Shown: positions 42,363-51,316, numbered from the stretch's first letter. The stretch: DNA of 64,000 nucleotides from Komagataeibacter xylinus (GCF_004302915.1 NZ_QQBI01000011.1:1-64000), one strand, 5' to 3'. Translations and numbers: made by a program. The notes: generated by a model not told the origin, from the letters alone.

Positions 42363-43148
42363 TTACTTCCCAGTGATCTGGACACCGATGGTCTCGGCTA
42401 ACTCGACTAGAGCCGCATAAGTGTCTTCATTTTCCACGATATCGACCGAAGGTGCAATACTGCTCAATGGATCTGGTGGCAAGCGATCTCCAAATAGGAT
42501 GATAGCGCGCGCACGGTCGTCCTGACGCGACACCCACTCTAAACCTTGAACGTCTGGGCACTGAGCGTGAATGGCTTCGGCCCACTTGCGCGTTTGAGGA
42601 TATATATCCTTATCAGTCTCAATGAGATCAACACGTGGAATACCGAGCTTGCGCAAGGCTGTGCTGCTAAGATCTGCAAGCGTGAGGTCAGTCGAGGACT
42701 GAAGTTGTGAATATTGATGGTTCTTTAGCTTTCGCTTTGCAACGGTCTTCAGTCCTGGCTCATGGGGAACATCATGGAAGACGGTCTCCATGGCTGCACA
42801 TTCTAACGTCGTGCCGCCATAAATGGTCGGAATGGATATACCATTTGCATCAATGATCGGGCTAAATCGGGCATTTCCTTGGGGACCAGGATTGAACGTA
42901 TTTGCTCCGTAAGTCTCAGGATGGATGCGGTGGATTGTCTTGTCTGCCGACCAAATCGTTTTTTTTACGAGAGCATTAAGGTCTGGAGGGGGACGCGCGA
43001 TTGTGCGGGACGTTGTTGTGACGGCGACAGGCGGGGTCGACGGTGACTCTGTCGTCTTCGGTTTTGCGCGAGATGTGGATATCTTCGTTGTACCGGAATG
43101 CGCGGTGCTACGAGACTTTGGCTGAGTTGGCCGCCTCGGTTTAACCAT
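42363..43148 (-). CDS. RES-domain toxin
   Basis: Protein of 261 residues. A Ser/Thr/Pro-rich N-terminus (1-55) precedes the RES domain: IHRIHPETYGANTFNP, NARFSPI, IPTIYGGTTLECAAMETVFH and a C-terminal RARAIILFGDR. RES toxins destroy NAD+. The conserved Arg, Glu and Ser of the domain can be placed. ATG 43148 overlaps the antitoxin gene by eight bases. The long low-complexity N-terminus is unusual for the family. Confidence 0.85.
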   Translation of the reverse strand: MVKPRRPTQPKSRSTAHSGTTKISTSRAKPKTTESPSTPPVAVTTTSRTIARPPPDLNALVKKTIWSADKTIHRIHPETYGANTFNPGPQGNARFSPIIDANGISIPTIYGGTTLECAAMETVFHDVPHEPGLKTVAKRKLKNHQYSQLQSSTDLTLADLSSTALRKLGIPRVDLIETDKDIYPQTRKWAEAIHAQCPDVQGLEWVSRQDDRARAIILFGDRLPPDPLSSIAPSVDIVENEDTYAALVELAETIGVQITGK

Positions 43149-43824
43149 GGAGCACACCTGCAATTTCGTCTTCTGCTGCCGCTAAGACGCGCTCTGGCGC
43201 ACTTTTAAGTAAATCCTTAGGAGCCGTGCCGCCAAGAAAGCTGTTTGCTGACGCAAACCAGATTGCAATGTCCCATGCATCCAGTTTGCCTTTGAACACC
43301 TTTAGAATTGGGACAAGTCCCTTGATTGGGCGGTATTGCATGTCGCGGTCGAGTGCATACGCCGGATACAGATCATTCCCGTCATGTCGCAAAGCAAAAA
43401 CTTTTCCTTCGCGTTTCCATTTGTTTGGCTGGGCGCTGGCATTTTGGCCTTTGAAACCTGCAATTTCAGATAGTCGAACAGCGCTGATCCACTCTGCGCT
43501 CTCAAGAACCGTTTGCCGAGCATCTGCGTTCATGCGTGCCTCAGTAATGAGGTGCTCGGGAGGAGACGCAGCCGGAACAAGTGCATCAACAAGCTTCTTG
43601 AGGGTCGCTGTTTTATGAATGGCAAGCCGATCAATGATCAGGGGAGCAATAAGCCGAACGGCCTCTGCAAATGCCGATGCGGTGCTTTTATTGGCATGTG
43701 CAAGTTGAAACACAACGAATTGATTGTTGTCTGTATCCTGCAGACTTTCGCGAATTTCACGAACAGAGCCAGTTATCGGCTTAATGCCGGTGTTCGTGAT
43801 TTCTCGATTTGGGACTGCGACCAT
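43141..43824 (-). CDS. Xre/MbcA/ParS-type antitoxin for RES toxin
   Basis: Protein of 227 residues. A central helix-turn-helix-like part (SAVRLSEIAGFKGQNASAQP) is followed by the DUF2384-type toxin-binding end KLDAWDIAIWFASANSFLGG and PKDLLKSAPERVLAAAEDE. It should neutralise the RES toxin and repress the operon. Longer than typical Xre antitoxins because of an extra N-terminal helical part. Confidence 0.8.
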   Translation of the reverse strand: MVAVPNREITNTGIKPITGSVREIRESLQDTDNNQFVVFQLAHANKSTASAFAEAVRLIAPLIIDRLAIHKTATLKKLVDALVPAASPPEHLITEARMNADARQTVLESAEWISAVRLSEIAGFKGQNASAQPNKWKREGKVFALRHDGNDLYPAYALDRDMQYRPIKGLVPILKVFKGKLDAWDIAIWFASANSFLGGTAPKDLLKSAPERVLAAAEDEIAGVLHG

Positions 43825-43845
43825 GATTCCCTCCTGGGATATGAT

Positions 43846-43880
43846 GGATAGATATATATATAGATATCCTACCTAGTCAA
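43846..43880 (-). promoter_or_regulatory. Promoter and operator of the RES/Xre operon
   Basis: On the minus strand TTGACT (43875-43880) and TATATA (43853-43858) stand 16 bases apart. GGATA (43846-43850) and TATCC (43865-43869) form an inverted repeat around the -10 box, a fitting site for the Xre antitoxin. Confidence 0.55.
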
Positions 43881-44255
43881 TGATGGTGCGTGGCGGTGAT
43901 CGTTCCGCGACGGGTGATGCAGCAGGCGAGGCCTAACACCACTTGTGAGGTGGCGAGTTCGAAGTCGATTGAGGCACGCGTAAGGGCTTCGGGCAATATG
44001 GGAACGAACGGGGCCTGGGGCAGCATTGAAGGCAAATTTGGTGCCTTGAAGACCGATGCTGCGCCGGGAGCAGGGTGGCGGATCTGCGCTCTTTTTTATA
44101 CGCACCTGCACTATGGTGGGGAGTGCGGACACAGTTTTCTACGCGAGGAGCCGACTGCTGGTAGGAACGGTGCCGTAAAAGGCGGGTGCCAGAGTTCGCA
44201 GAAGGTCACATATGACGGTATAAGGCGTGTTGTATGTCAAATATGAATTATAGTC
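43881..44255. other. Intergenic region before hipB
   Basis: About 375 bases with no gene I can support on either strand. The 12-base word GTCACATATGAC at 44205-44216, some 40 bases before hipB, recurs just after hipA at 45850-45861. The AT-rich run 44205-44250 probably holds the hipBA promoter. Confidence 0.45.
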
Positions 44256-44624
44256 ATGGGCTCACCCAAATCTCGCTTGGCTCTTGAACAACTTGGCCAT
44301 GACCTTCGTGGCGCGCGCCTTCGGCGCGGCATGGCGATAGCCGATCTGGCCGTTCGTACCGGCACGTCAGCAAGTTCTGTCGCGCGCCTGGAAAAGGGAG
44401 ATTCCGGTGTTGAGATCGGCACTCTGGCCGACGTGCTTGGTCTTCTGGACCGGCTGGCCGACCTGATTGATATCCGCAAGGACGATCTGGGACTGGCGTT
44501 GGCTGCTGAACGTCAGCCTCGTCGAGGCCGAACTTCCGCGACCACGTTACGCAGGCAGCAGGACAAGGATAAGGCCGCGCATGGGAGAACGGATGTTATT
44601 GATCTGGACGGTGCTTCGTTCTGA
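44256..44624 (+). CDS. hipB: HipB-like Xre antitoxin
   Basis: Protein of 122 residues with an Xre helix-turn-helix: LEQLGHDLRGARLRRGMAIA, DLAVRTGTSASSVARLEKGD and GTLADVLGLL. The C-terminal tail is basic and disordered, ending IDLDGASF. The stop overlaps hipA by one base. Confidence 0.87.
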   Translation: MGSPKSRLALEQLGHDLRGARLRRGMAIADLAVRTGTSASSVARLEKGDSGVEIGTLADVLGLLDRLADLIDIRKDDLGLALAAERQPRRGRTSATTLRRQQDKDKAAHGRTDVIDLDGASF

Positions 44625-45847
44625 TGCCTGATTTCAGCGCCCATGTCGTTCTTGGCGACAGCCTGACTCCCGTGGGTCAACTGCGTTTCACGCAGGCAGG
44701 TCCGCGGCAGTTTTCGACCTTCACCTATGATCCGGCCTGGGTCGAGAATTCTCGGGCCTTTGCCATCCAGCCAACCTTTCCCCTTGGCTCTGGGCCGTTT
44801 CATGCGGCTGGCCAGCCAGGGAACGTGCGCGATGCCCTCGCGGGTGTCTTTGCTGATGCCGCGCCCGACAGTTGGGGGCGCAGGCTTCTCGAGCGTGCCT
44901 ACGGCAATGGGCTTTCCGAGTTTGAATATCTCACACTGTCGGATGACGTATGTCGGCAGGGTGCGCTTCGTTTCGCCGATGATAACGGAGAAATCATTCG
45001 TCGCGGCGCCGATGACACCATACCGCGTCTGGTCGATCTTGCCGCTATTACGGCTATTGCGCGGGCATATGAACAGGGCAAGGACGTATCCGCAAGGGAT
45101 ATGCAGGCGCTTGCTGGTGCGGGTGGGGCGCGACCGAAGGCCAATGTTCGGGACGGCGATGTGCTCTGGCTTGCAAAATTTACCTCGGTTCACGACCAGT
45201 GGCCAATAGAACGTATTGAAGTTGCCACGCTTCGTCTGGCAAGGGCATGCGGAATCCGGACGCCAGAGGTCAGGCTGGAACTGGCTGAAACGCCGTTTCC
45301 TGTGGCTCTGATCCAGCGGTTTGATCGGCGTGGGCCTGGCCGGATTCCTTATATTTCGGCGAGGACTGCTCTGGGGAAAACCGGAACGGAACTTGGTTCC
45401 TATACGGAGATTGTCGATTTTATCCGGACCTATGCCGCCGATCCCCAGGCAGAGTTCCGCGAACTCTTCCTGCGTCTGGTTTATACCATTCTCGTGTCAA
45501 ATAAGGACGATCATCTGAAAAATCATGGATTTCTCTATGTGGGCGCTGGACACTGGCGGTTATCCCCCGTTTTCGATGTGAATCCAGCACCCGACCGTAA
45601 CCCGCATCTGGAAACGGCGATACTGGAGGGCGGTCCGCATGATCGGTCCATCCGTCTGGCACTGGAGGCGTGTGAATTCTTCGAAATTACCCCTGCTGAG
45701 GCCCGGCAGATGATCCGCGTGACAGCGCGGCGAATTTCGGATGAGTGGAGGCCTGTTCTGCGAGAGGTTGGTGTTTCCGGGGCGATGGCGCGTCATTATG
45801 AAGCCGCCTTCATAAACGATCAGATCGGGATCGCGCTAACGATCTGA
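44624..45847 (+). CDS. hipA: HipA-like serine/threonine kinase toxin
   Basis: Protein of 407 residues. Kinase core visible: GGARPKANV-type phosphate loop (AGAGGARPKANVRDGD), LWLAKFTS, a HipA-type VALIQRFDRRG, catalytic NKDDHLKNHGFL (Asp and Asn) and metal-binding PVFDVNPAP. HipA toxins phosphorylate glutamyl- or related tRNA synthetases. Complete, directly coupled to hipB. Confidence 0.9.
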   Translation: MPDFSAHVVLGDSLTPVGQLRFTQAGPRQFSTFTYDPAWVENSRAFAIQPTFPLGSGPFHAAGQPGNVRDALAGVFADAAPDSWGRRLLERAYGNGLSEFEYLTLSDDVCRQGALRFADDNGEIIRRGADDTIPRLVDLAAITAIARAYEQGKDVSARDMQALAGAGGARPKANVRDGDVLWLAKFTSVHDQWPIERIEVATLRLARACGIRTPEVRLELAETPFPVALIQRFDRRGPGRIPYISARTALGKTGTELGSYTEIVDFIRTYAADPQAEFRELFLRLVYTILVSNKDDHLKNHGFLYVGAGHWRLSPVFDVNPAPDRNPHLETAILEGGPHDRSIRLALEACEFFEITPAEARQMIRVTARRISDEWRPVLREVGVSGAMARHYEAAFINDQIGIALTI

Positions 45848-45849
45848 TA

Positions 45850-45861
45850 GTCACATATGAC
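45850..45861 (+). repeat. 12-base direct repeat copy flanking hipBA
   Basis: GTCACATATGAC, identical and in the same direction to 44205-44216 on the other side of hipBA. May be a target-like duplication from insertion of the module or a regulator site used twice. Confidence 0.45.
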
Positions 45862-46015
45862 TGATAATATCGTATAATATACCAGATACGACACATAAAT
45901 TTGTCGAATCTATCCCTGCCAGACGTCGCCGCGCTATTGATCGAACAGCATGGTCAACATCATTGTGTCCGCAATGATCGGGATGTGAGGCCGTCAGGAA
46001 AATATCGGTCACCTT

Positions 46016-49000
46016 CTACCCAATGGTAAATTCGAGTTCCGATTGTTCATCAATGGCGCGCAGGGTTTCATACAATCCTGCGGCCACGCCTCTACCTTCC
46101 ACGATCTCATCCGCCAGTTCATCCAGAACGCCGGCAAACGCTTCATCGGTCGCGAGACCGAAAACATTCATGCGCTCGCTTTTTCTGCGTTCGATCTCGC
46201 TGTTTGCTGTTCCCGAGGGAAATACGGTGGCGAGCATCCGCAGGGCTCGAGCAAAGTGGATCCGTTTGTAAAGGCGCGAACGGAGCGCCGTGTCGCCAGG
46301 CGTCGTCGAGAAAGACCAGAGTTCGATTGGCCCCAGGACGTTCACCAGAAGCTGTTCATACTTTGCTTCTCCGGCCGACATGTCCACGAAGAATGGCGCA
46401 CCATTCTTTCCCGGTCCCGGCAGTGCGTTGCGGATCACATAGGCGCTGGCATCGGACAGCTTAAAGCGTCGGATAAGGCTGTCTGCCGTCTCCTGATCAC
46501 CGCATTTGAGGACCCATCGGGCGGTTGATATCTTGTAAAGGTCCTCGCTGAAATCGGTATGGTTCTGTGAAATGAAGGCGAGTTGGACGTTGTGCTTGCG
46601 CCCCTCGCGGCCGTCGCGGACAGCCTGCTTGTCTACCTGGGGCGCTGGTTCGGTACGGTGCCACTCATCGAAGTCGACACGCTTCGTCGTTTCATACATC
46701 TCAGTGAAGCGGGCGAGATGATAGTCCCGCATGGACGGGGGCATATGCGGGTCGTCGGCATAATCGGGATGGAGAAAGAAATTCCGGGCCAGGATATGGC
46801 GGCCAAGCATATACATGAGCGCTGTCTGGCGGTTGGCCGCGGGAGAGCCGGATGGTGCCACCTCGGCAAGATCGAGAACGATCACGCGCGCGTCCCCCAT
46901 ATCCAGCCTTGTCGGGGACGCCAGCATGGGAAAATTCTTGATCACGTTCATGATGTAGCGATCAAACGTGTCGATCAGGCTTTCTCCAGTTTCCAGGGTG
47001 ATCTTGGAATAGCGTTTTTCGATTTCCGGGCTGCGGGCCGCAATCAGCAGATCCTGCAGGACCGGTACTGCATGGCGCTGGGCAAAACCTGCAAGGCGGT
47101 ATTCCCTGAGATTGACAAGGGCATCGACGACATCCCGCCACCATGTCGGATCGTCCTCTCCCGCATGGTGGGGCAGGCTGATGCCCAGCGATGTTATTGC
47201 GGCATCGACGTCGGGCTCGATCCCCGGAGTGTAGATTTTGGGCGTGCCCCCCTGCACCCCGGTACAGAGGCGGTAGGCTTCATCAATCACGTCCTCTACC
47301 AGATGGTCCATGCCCTCCCACGGCCTGCCATCCAGCGGCGTAGCAAGGAGCGAGATGAAATTCTGCAGGAAAACGCGCTCGAGTGGCAGAGGATATTCCA
47401 GTCCGACCTGGGTATCGAAGACATTGACCTCGAAGCCCGGGATTGCCTGCATCTTGACGTAAACCGCCTCGTGCTGGCGTTCGGGGCCAAGCGCGTTGCG
47501 CAGCATCTCGATCAGTCCGCGCGAGGACGGCCCGATATCGAGCTTGCCGATATAGGGGAGCTTCGTGCCGTGGCTGCTGATCGCGGCGCTGCTGAGGATC
47601 AAGCCCAGCAGAATGGTATTGGCCAGAACGGATTTTCCGCCGCCAGGCGGGGCTACGATAATGTCTACGACGGATGGGCGTAGCCCGCCCCCGGTCGGAT
47701 CATAGGGCCAGATTGAACCATCGGGCTTGCGGAAGAGAATGGATCCCCTCTGCCACGGTGACGCACTGCGTGCCCACGGCATCATGGAGAACGCGTCACC
47801 GACAAGAGCGAGCGATGAGGTCGCAGTCGAACCGAGCGCCAGGGCAGGGACAGAACCCATGGCCGCCTCCAGCGGATCGCCAGAGATCCGCGTTGTCTTG
47901 CTGTTGCCCCACGCATCAATCGCCTGGGAGAGGTCCGACGCCTGCCGTCGCAGCTTCGCCTCTGCTCCAACCGGAGCCCAGGTTGTGGCGGTCATGCGCA
48001 TCCGCACGGAATTATGGTTGTTTTTCTGGCGCTCCAGCTTGAGTGCGGCAAACGCCCGTCGAATGTCGCTATTTCCGGGGAACATCGCCAGAAACCCGGC
48101 TCCGGCTTCCTTGAAGCCGAAGGCGGCGCGGCCACCGCCCTCCAGGATCATGGCGCTGCGCCATGGCAGTCTCTTGCGGCCAAGCACGCTGGAGAGTTCG
48201 GAGAACGGGCGCGGATCCTCTGGGCCAATCGTCATGTCGACCGGGGCGTATGTATAATCCCCCACGGTCACGAGCTGTCCGCCTTTCGTTTCGGCGTCGG
48301 CATTGAAGATCTGGTCCCGGATCGCCGGCCAGAGCAGGCCCTGCGGATGTGGCTGCGGGTCATCCAGATCGTCGGGAAGCCGTGGCATGACCCGGTCACC
48401 CAGCAGGGTCGGTTTCCAGACGGAGCCCGCCGTTTCACGGTAGGTTGCCTCGCGCGCGACCTGCAATGCCTGATGTGGACCGAGAAATTCGCAGGAAATA
48501 TCGACCCCCTGCAAGGCCGCCTGAACGCGCGAAATGAACGATTCATGGCGGGCCGCCATGATATCGGAGCGCAGGGCAAAACGTTGGGTATTGCCCACGC
48601 GGGGAAACTGGGAGGCAAGGGTCCTGCGCTCCTCTGCCACCTGTTTGCGGTCCTCACGTGTCAGCACGCTGGGCCGGGTCCACAGGACGTAACAGGTGGC
48701 CTCCCAGCGCATGACGTTTGGCCAGCGCCGGCGCCTCTCTTCAATGACGTCCGAAAGGTCCGCTCCGATCTGTCGGGCTATGGACCGGCAGCCATTGAGG
48801 CTCAGGCGGTCAATCTCGATACCCGAGCGCTCGGGATCGGAAATATACCATCCCACAATGGCATGGCCACGTTCTTCAAGGAGACCCTGCAATTCTATAC
48901 GCTGCTGCTCGGCGAGCGCTTCCACTTCCTGCCGCGTGCACATGCGACGCAGGCCATTGATGCGCAGTACGGAGACATATTCACCGCGTTTGGTGATGAG

Positions 49001-49099
49001 ATGGTCCCCGTGCGTACTTTCCACATCGCAGAATGAGGCAAGGGGCTGGCGTAGCCCGAGGCTGATGCCGGCCAGCAGACTGGAAAGAATGCCGCCCAT
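46016..49099 (-). CDS. dotO: DotO/IcmB-type ATPase (TraU-like)
   Basis: VirB4-related ATPase of 1027 residues. N-terminal half has the IcmB layout (DVESTHGDHLITKRGEYVSV, LRINGLRRM). ATPase part: Walker A IVAPPGGGKSVLANTILL, a Walker B-like region DARVIVLDLAEVAP and QLAFISQNHTDF near the end. Essential motor of Dot/Icm channels. Last gene of block 2, following dotN by 13 bases. Complete. Confidence 0.92.
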   Translation of the reverse strand: MGGILSSLLAGISLGLRQPLASFCDVESTHGDHLITKRGEYVSVLRINGLRRMCTRQEVEALAEQQRIELQGLLEERGHAIVGWYISDPERSGIEIDRLSLNGCRSIARQIGADLSDVIEERRRRWPNVMRWEATCYVLWTRPSVLTREDRKQVAEERRTLASQFPRVGNTQRFALRSDIMAARHESFISRVQAALQGVDISCEFLGPHQALQVAREATYRETAGSVWKPTLLGDRVMPRLPDDLDDPQPHPQGLLWPAIRDQIFNADAETKGGQLVTVGDYTYAPVDMTIGPEDPRPFSELSSVLGRKRLPWRSAMILEGGGRAAFGFKEAGAGFLAMFPGNSDIRRAFAALKLERQKNNHNSVRMRMTATTWAPVGAEAKLRRQASDLSQAIDAWGNSKTTRISGDPLEAAMGSVPALALGSTATSSLALVGDAFSMMPWARSASPWQRGSILFRKPDGSIWPYDPTGGGLRPSVVDIIVAPPGGGKSVLANTILLGLILSSAAISSHGTKLPYIGKLDIGPSSRGLIEMLRNALGPERQHEAVYVKMQAIPGFEVNVFDTQVGLEYPLPLERVFLQNFISLLATPLDGRPWEGMDHLVEDVIDEAYRLCTGVQGGTPKIYTPGIEPDVDAAITSLGISLPHHAGEDDPTWWRDVVDALVNLREYRLAGFAQRHAVPVLQDLLIAARSPEIEKRYSKITLETGESLIDTFDRYIMNVIKNFPMLASPTRLDMGDARVIVLDLAEVAPSGSPAANRQTALMYMLGRHILARNFFLHPDYADDPHMPPSMRDYHLARFTEMYETTKRVDFDEWHRTEPAPQVDKQAVRDGREGRKHNVQLAFISQNHTDFSEDLYKISTARWVLKCGDQETADSLIRRFKLSDASAYVIRNALPGPGKNGAPFFVDMSAGEAKYEQLLVNVLGPIELWSFSTTPGDTALRSRLYKRIHFARALRMLATVFPSGTANSEIERRKSERMNVFGLATDEAFAGVLDELADEIVEGRGVAAGLYETLRAIDEQSELEFTIG

Positions 49100-49112
49100 T
49101 GATATGATCCTG

Positions 49113-49775
49113 TCATGTCATGACCGGTTGGGGATCGGCATCAAGCCATTCCCTGACAAGCGCCGGGTAGATGTCGGTGGGTCCGTTATGGAGACGGCCC
49201 AGGGGGAGGAGCCGGATGCCGTCCATCAGGGCGGTCGCGCTTTCATTGATCTGCGGGTCTGCCCGGTTCGCCATCAGCAGTGCAGTCGCCAGCAGCCGGG
49301 GTGACGTCGTCTCCAGCCGCCGCCGGGCTTCGGCAGTTCGCGCGTGCAGAGCGCGGAGCACAGCGAGAGCGCTTTTGCATTGCGCAGGCATCATCGCGGT
49401 ATCCGCCCCTGACGCGATCGCGTCCATTGCACGATGCCAGACGATATCTTGTCCGTTTGGCCCATTGCCGAGCGTCTGCATGAGGGTCTGATGCGCGCAG
49501 CGGGTCAGGGTCATGATGCGGGTCTGCGGCAGTTTCGGCCACCATATCAGGACGGCTTCGCGTTCAATGGCCGGACGGGTCGGATCCTGCAGGATGTTGC
49601 ATAAGGCGCAGACAGGCCCGGGTCCGTCACCATGCCATGGAAACCTGCGACCAGGCGTTATCAGGCCGCAGCAGGCACATGTGAAAAGGCCCGGCTCACC
49701 CATCTCCCTGGCGCCTGGCGCTGACGGATCCCATGGGCGCGGCAGCAGCCGGAAAGACTGTGTGAGACGGGCCAT
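49113..49775 (-). CDS. dotN: DotN/IcmJ-like protein (TraT of IncI)
   Basis: Protein of 220 residues with two zinc-binding cysteine pairs, CACC and CALC, flanking PGRRFPWHGDGPGPV, then PAIEREAVLIWWPKLPQTRI. IcmJ is a zinc-binding member of the coupling complex and stands next to icmB in Legionella, as here. ATG 49775 was chosen; the longer open frame overlaps the dotP-like gene in another frame. Confidence 0.78.
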   Translation of the reverse strand: MARLTQSFRLLPRPWDPSAPGAREMGEPGLFTCACCGLITPGRRFPWHGDGPGPVCALCNILQDPTRPAIEREAVLIWWPKLPQTRIMTLTRCAHQTLMQTLGNGPNGQDIVWHRAMDAIASGADTAMMPAQCKSALAVLRALHARTAEARRRLETTSPRLLATALLMANRADPQINESATALMDGIRLLPLGRLHNGPTDIYPALVREWLDADPQPVMT

Positions 49776-49788
49776 TGCGATCGGGTTC

Positions 49789-50259
49789 CTAGCCGCCGCT
49801 CGTGAACTGATAGGCCTGAGCCTGCGTACCAACGGTTGCCGAGCCGCCGGACGCGGTGTTGGCAGCCTTGTTGATCCACTGCGGACCCGTTGCGAAAAGA
49901 CCGCACAGCACGATGCCGGCGATTGCCATACCGACCTTTCCGGGCGAACGGTTCTGTTCGTTGCGGCTCTGCCAGGCCGCCCATACGCCGCCGATGAAGC
50001 AGATGAAGGCAGCGACATACATGCATGCTGCAGCGACAAAGCCGCCCGCTGTCAGCCCCTCCTGGGCGGTGGCCTGCATCTGGGCCCCGATACCGTTTGC
50101 GCTGCCGGTTGCGGATTGGGCCAGCGCATGGCTGGCAATGAGGATCGGGACGGCCAATGTGCCAAGTGCCGTGACGGCACGCTGGCTGTATCCGACCCGT
50201 TTGGTCAAGAGACGCGTCGATCGCCCCGTGTCGGGGATGCTTGTGCGAGAGAGGTTCAT
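49789..50259 (-). CDS. DotP/IcmD-like membrane protein (TraR-position)
   Basis: Protein of 156 residues: signal-like helix (VTALGTLAVPILIASHALA), then two membrane helices (GFVAAACMYVAAFICFIGGV and VGMAIAGIVLCGLFATG). Layout and neighbours fit IcmD/DotP. ATG 50259 has a ggag site nine bases before. In the 180 bases upstream, two TATACC words 14 bases apart may belong to its promoter, since the BrnTA module now separates it from dotE. Confidence 0.65.
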   Translation of the reverse strand: MNLSRTSIPDTGRSTRLLTKRVGYSQRAVTALGTLAVPILIASHALAQSATGSANGIGAQMQATAQEGLTAGGFVAAACMYVAAFICFIGGVWAAWQSRNEQNRSPGKVGMAIAGIVLCGLFATGPQWINKAANTASGGSATVGTQAQAYQFTSGG

Positions 50260-50446
50260 GGTCAAGGGCTCCGTTAAAGAGGGAGGCATGTCCCTCGGGG
50301 GAGTCTTCGGCCAGTAACATGCGACTGCGAATGTTTTTTCCGAAAAAATCTGTCTTATCGAATGGTATACTATGACTTCGGTATAAAAATGGCTATCCGG
50401 CGTTTGGGGTTGATGGGCTGAATCCCCGGTTCGTTGGGAAGGCAGC

Positions 50447-50725
50447 TCAGGCCACCGCCTGAGCTACCATATCGGGGTGCCGTCCGATGACCCGAACGTA
50501 GGCTACAGCGAAGTCGGGGGCCATCGCCCGTGCCTGCTCCCAGTCCCGTAACGTGCCGACAGGAACGCGGAAACGGCTGGCAAACTCGACCTGAGACAGA
50601 CCGAGATCGTTACGGGTTTTACGGATCAACCGCGCCCTTTGCCCACGCTCCATGCCTTCGATGGATACCGCGCGGTCTTTGGAATCCGCCGGATCAGCAG
50701 GCTGAATGATATGCTCTCTCTCCAC
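50447..50725 (-). CDS. BrnA-position antitoxin with helix-turn-helix
   Basis: Protein of 92 residues with an Xre-like DNA-binding motif: LIRKTRNDLGLSQVEFASRF and VPVGTLRDWEQARAMAPDF. It lies after brnT and overlaps it by 32 bases, the usual toxin-first order of BrnTA. GTG 50725 is preceded by ggag. Probably binds the palindromes at 50977-51025. Confidence 0.8.
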   Translation of the reverse strand: MEREHIIQPADPADSKDRAVSIEGMERGQRARLIRKTRNDLGLSQVEFASRFRVPVGTLRDWEQARAMAPDFAVAYVRVIGRHPDMVAQAVA

Positions 50726-50966
50726 CTTTGTTGCTCCTTCTCACGGAAGTGAAGCGGGGCAGATCGTCCCGCCAGACAAACACACCGGTGAACAGCTTCT
50801 CGCCCACGACGCCAACCACTTTGTAGCGATCCTCCTCATCCTCAATGCGGATGGTGGGCAAGATCAGGTGATTATCGTCCTCGAAAATACGGTCGCCAAA
50901 GGTCAGAGACAGCGTGTGCTTTTTTTGGTTGGCGAGGTCTTTTGCGGGGTCAAACCTGTTACCCAT
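50694..50966 (-). CDS. brnT: BrnT-family ribonuclease toxin
   Basis: Protein of 90 residues with RFDPAKDLANQKKHTLSLTF at the start, FEDDNHLILPTIRIEDEEDR in the middle and RFTSVRRSNKGGERAYH at the end, the BrnT pattern (RelE-like fold). It sits inside the Dot/Icm block 2, between the mini-gene cluster and dotP-like gene. Confidence 0.85.
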   Translation of the reverse strand: MGNRFDPAKDLANQKKHTLSLTFGDRIFEDDNHLILPTIRIEDEEDRYKVVGVVGEKLFTGVFVWRDDLPRFTSVRRSNKGGERAYHSAC

Positions 50967-50972
50967 GAGACG

Positions 50973-51025
50973 ATAATACGGGATACCCGTAGTTATTGTA
51001 AAGTGAAAACTACGGGTATCCCGTA
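50973..51025 (-). promoter_or_regulatory. brnTA promoter within a perfect 18-base inverted repeat
   Basis: Bases 50977-50994 and 51008-51025 are perfect reverse complements separated by 13 bases. Each arm is itself a palindrome ACGGG-3-CCCGT. On the minus strand -35 TTACAA (50996-51001) and -10 TATTAT (50973-50978) are 17 bases apart, with one palindrome filling the spacer and the other upstream of -35. This is a strong two-site operator for autorepression. Confidence 0.8.
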
Positions 51026-51199
51026 ACTTTTAGCCATTTCGACAGGTCGCCATCAACCTCGTATGCCCGATAGCATAAAAATCCGGCGCATATATCTTTA
51101 TCCAGAATCGCCCGAATCTTTAGTAATAACGAAATATTTCTTGTTTAATTTCTGGAAAATATGAACAGTAAGCGAAAGTGATCGAGCGTAGTTTAGGTA

Positions 51200-51316
51200 C
51201 TACCGCGAATACACCCCTCTTTTTGCACGGACCTCAACTTTGATGGGTCTGTTACCCTCATCATAAACAAGTTTCACACGGTCAAGCGTTGGTTGGAATG
51301 GACGATAAACTTTCAA
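51200..51316 (-). CDS. Mini-gene 5: 38-residue basic protein
   Basis: TTG 51316 to TAG 51200, overlapping the upstream stop (TTGA). Sequence text KVYRPFQPTLDRVKLVYDEG followed by RPIKVEVRAKRGVYS reads as a compact strand-rich basic protein. No family recognised. Last of a run of overlapping tiny genes after the dotE-like gene. Confidence 0.45.
   Translation of the reverse strand: MKVYRPFQPTLDRVKLVYDEGNRPIKVEVRAKRGVYSR

Noticed and set aside
43869-44246. Frames on both strands before hipB, possible insertion sequence remnant
   Set aside because: No transposase motif, terminal repeat or coherent protein text could be found.
46583-47683. Long + strand frame of 366 codons opposite dotO
   Set aside because: Shadow of the dotO coding sequence, without start context or recognisable domains.
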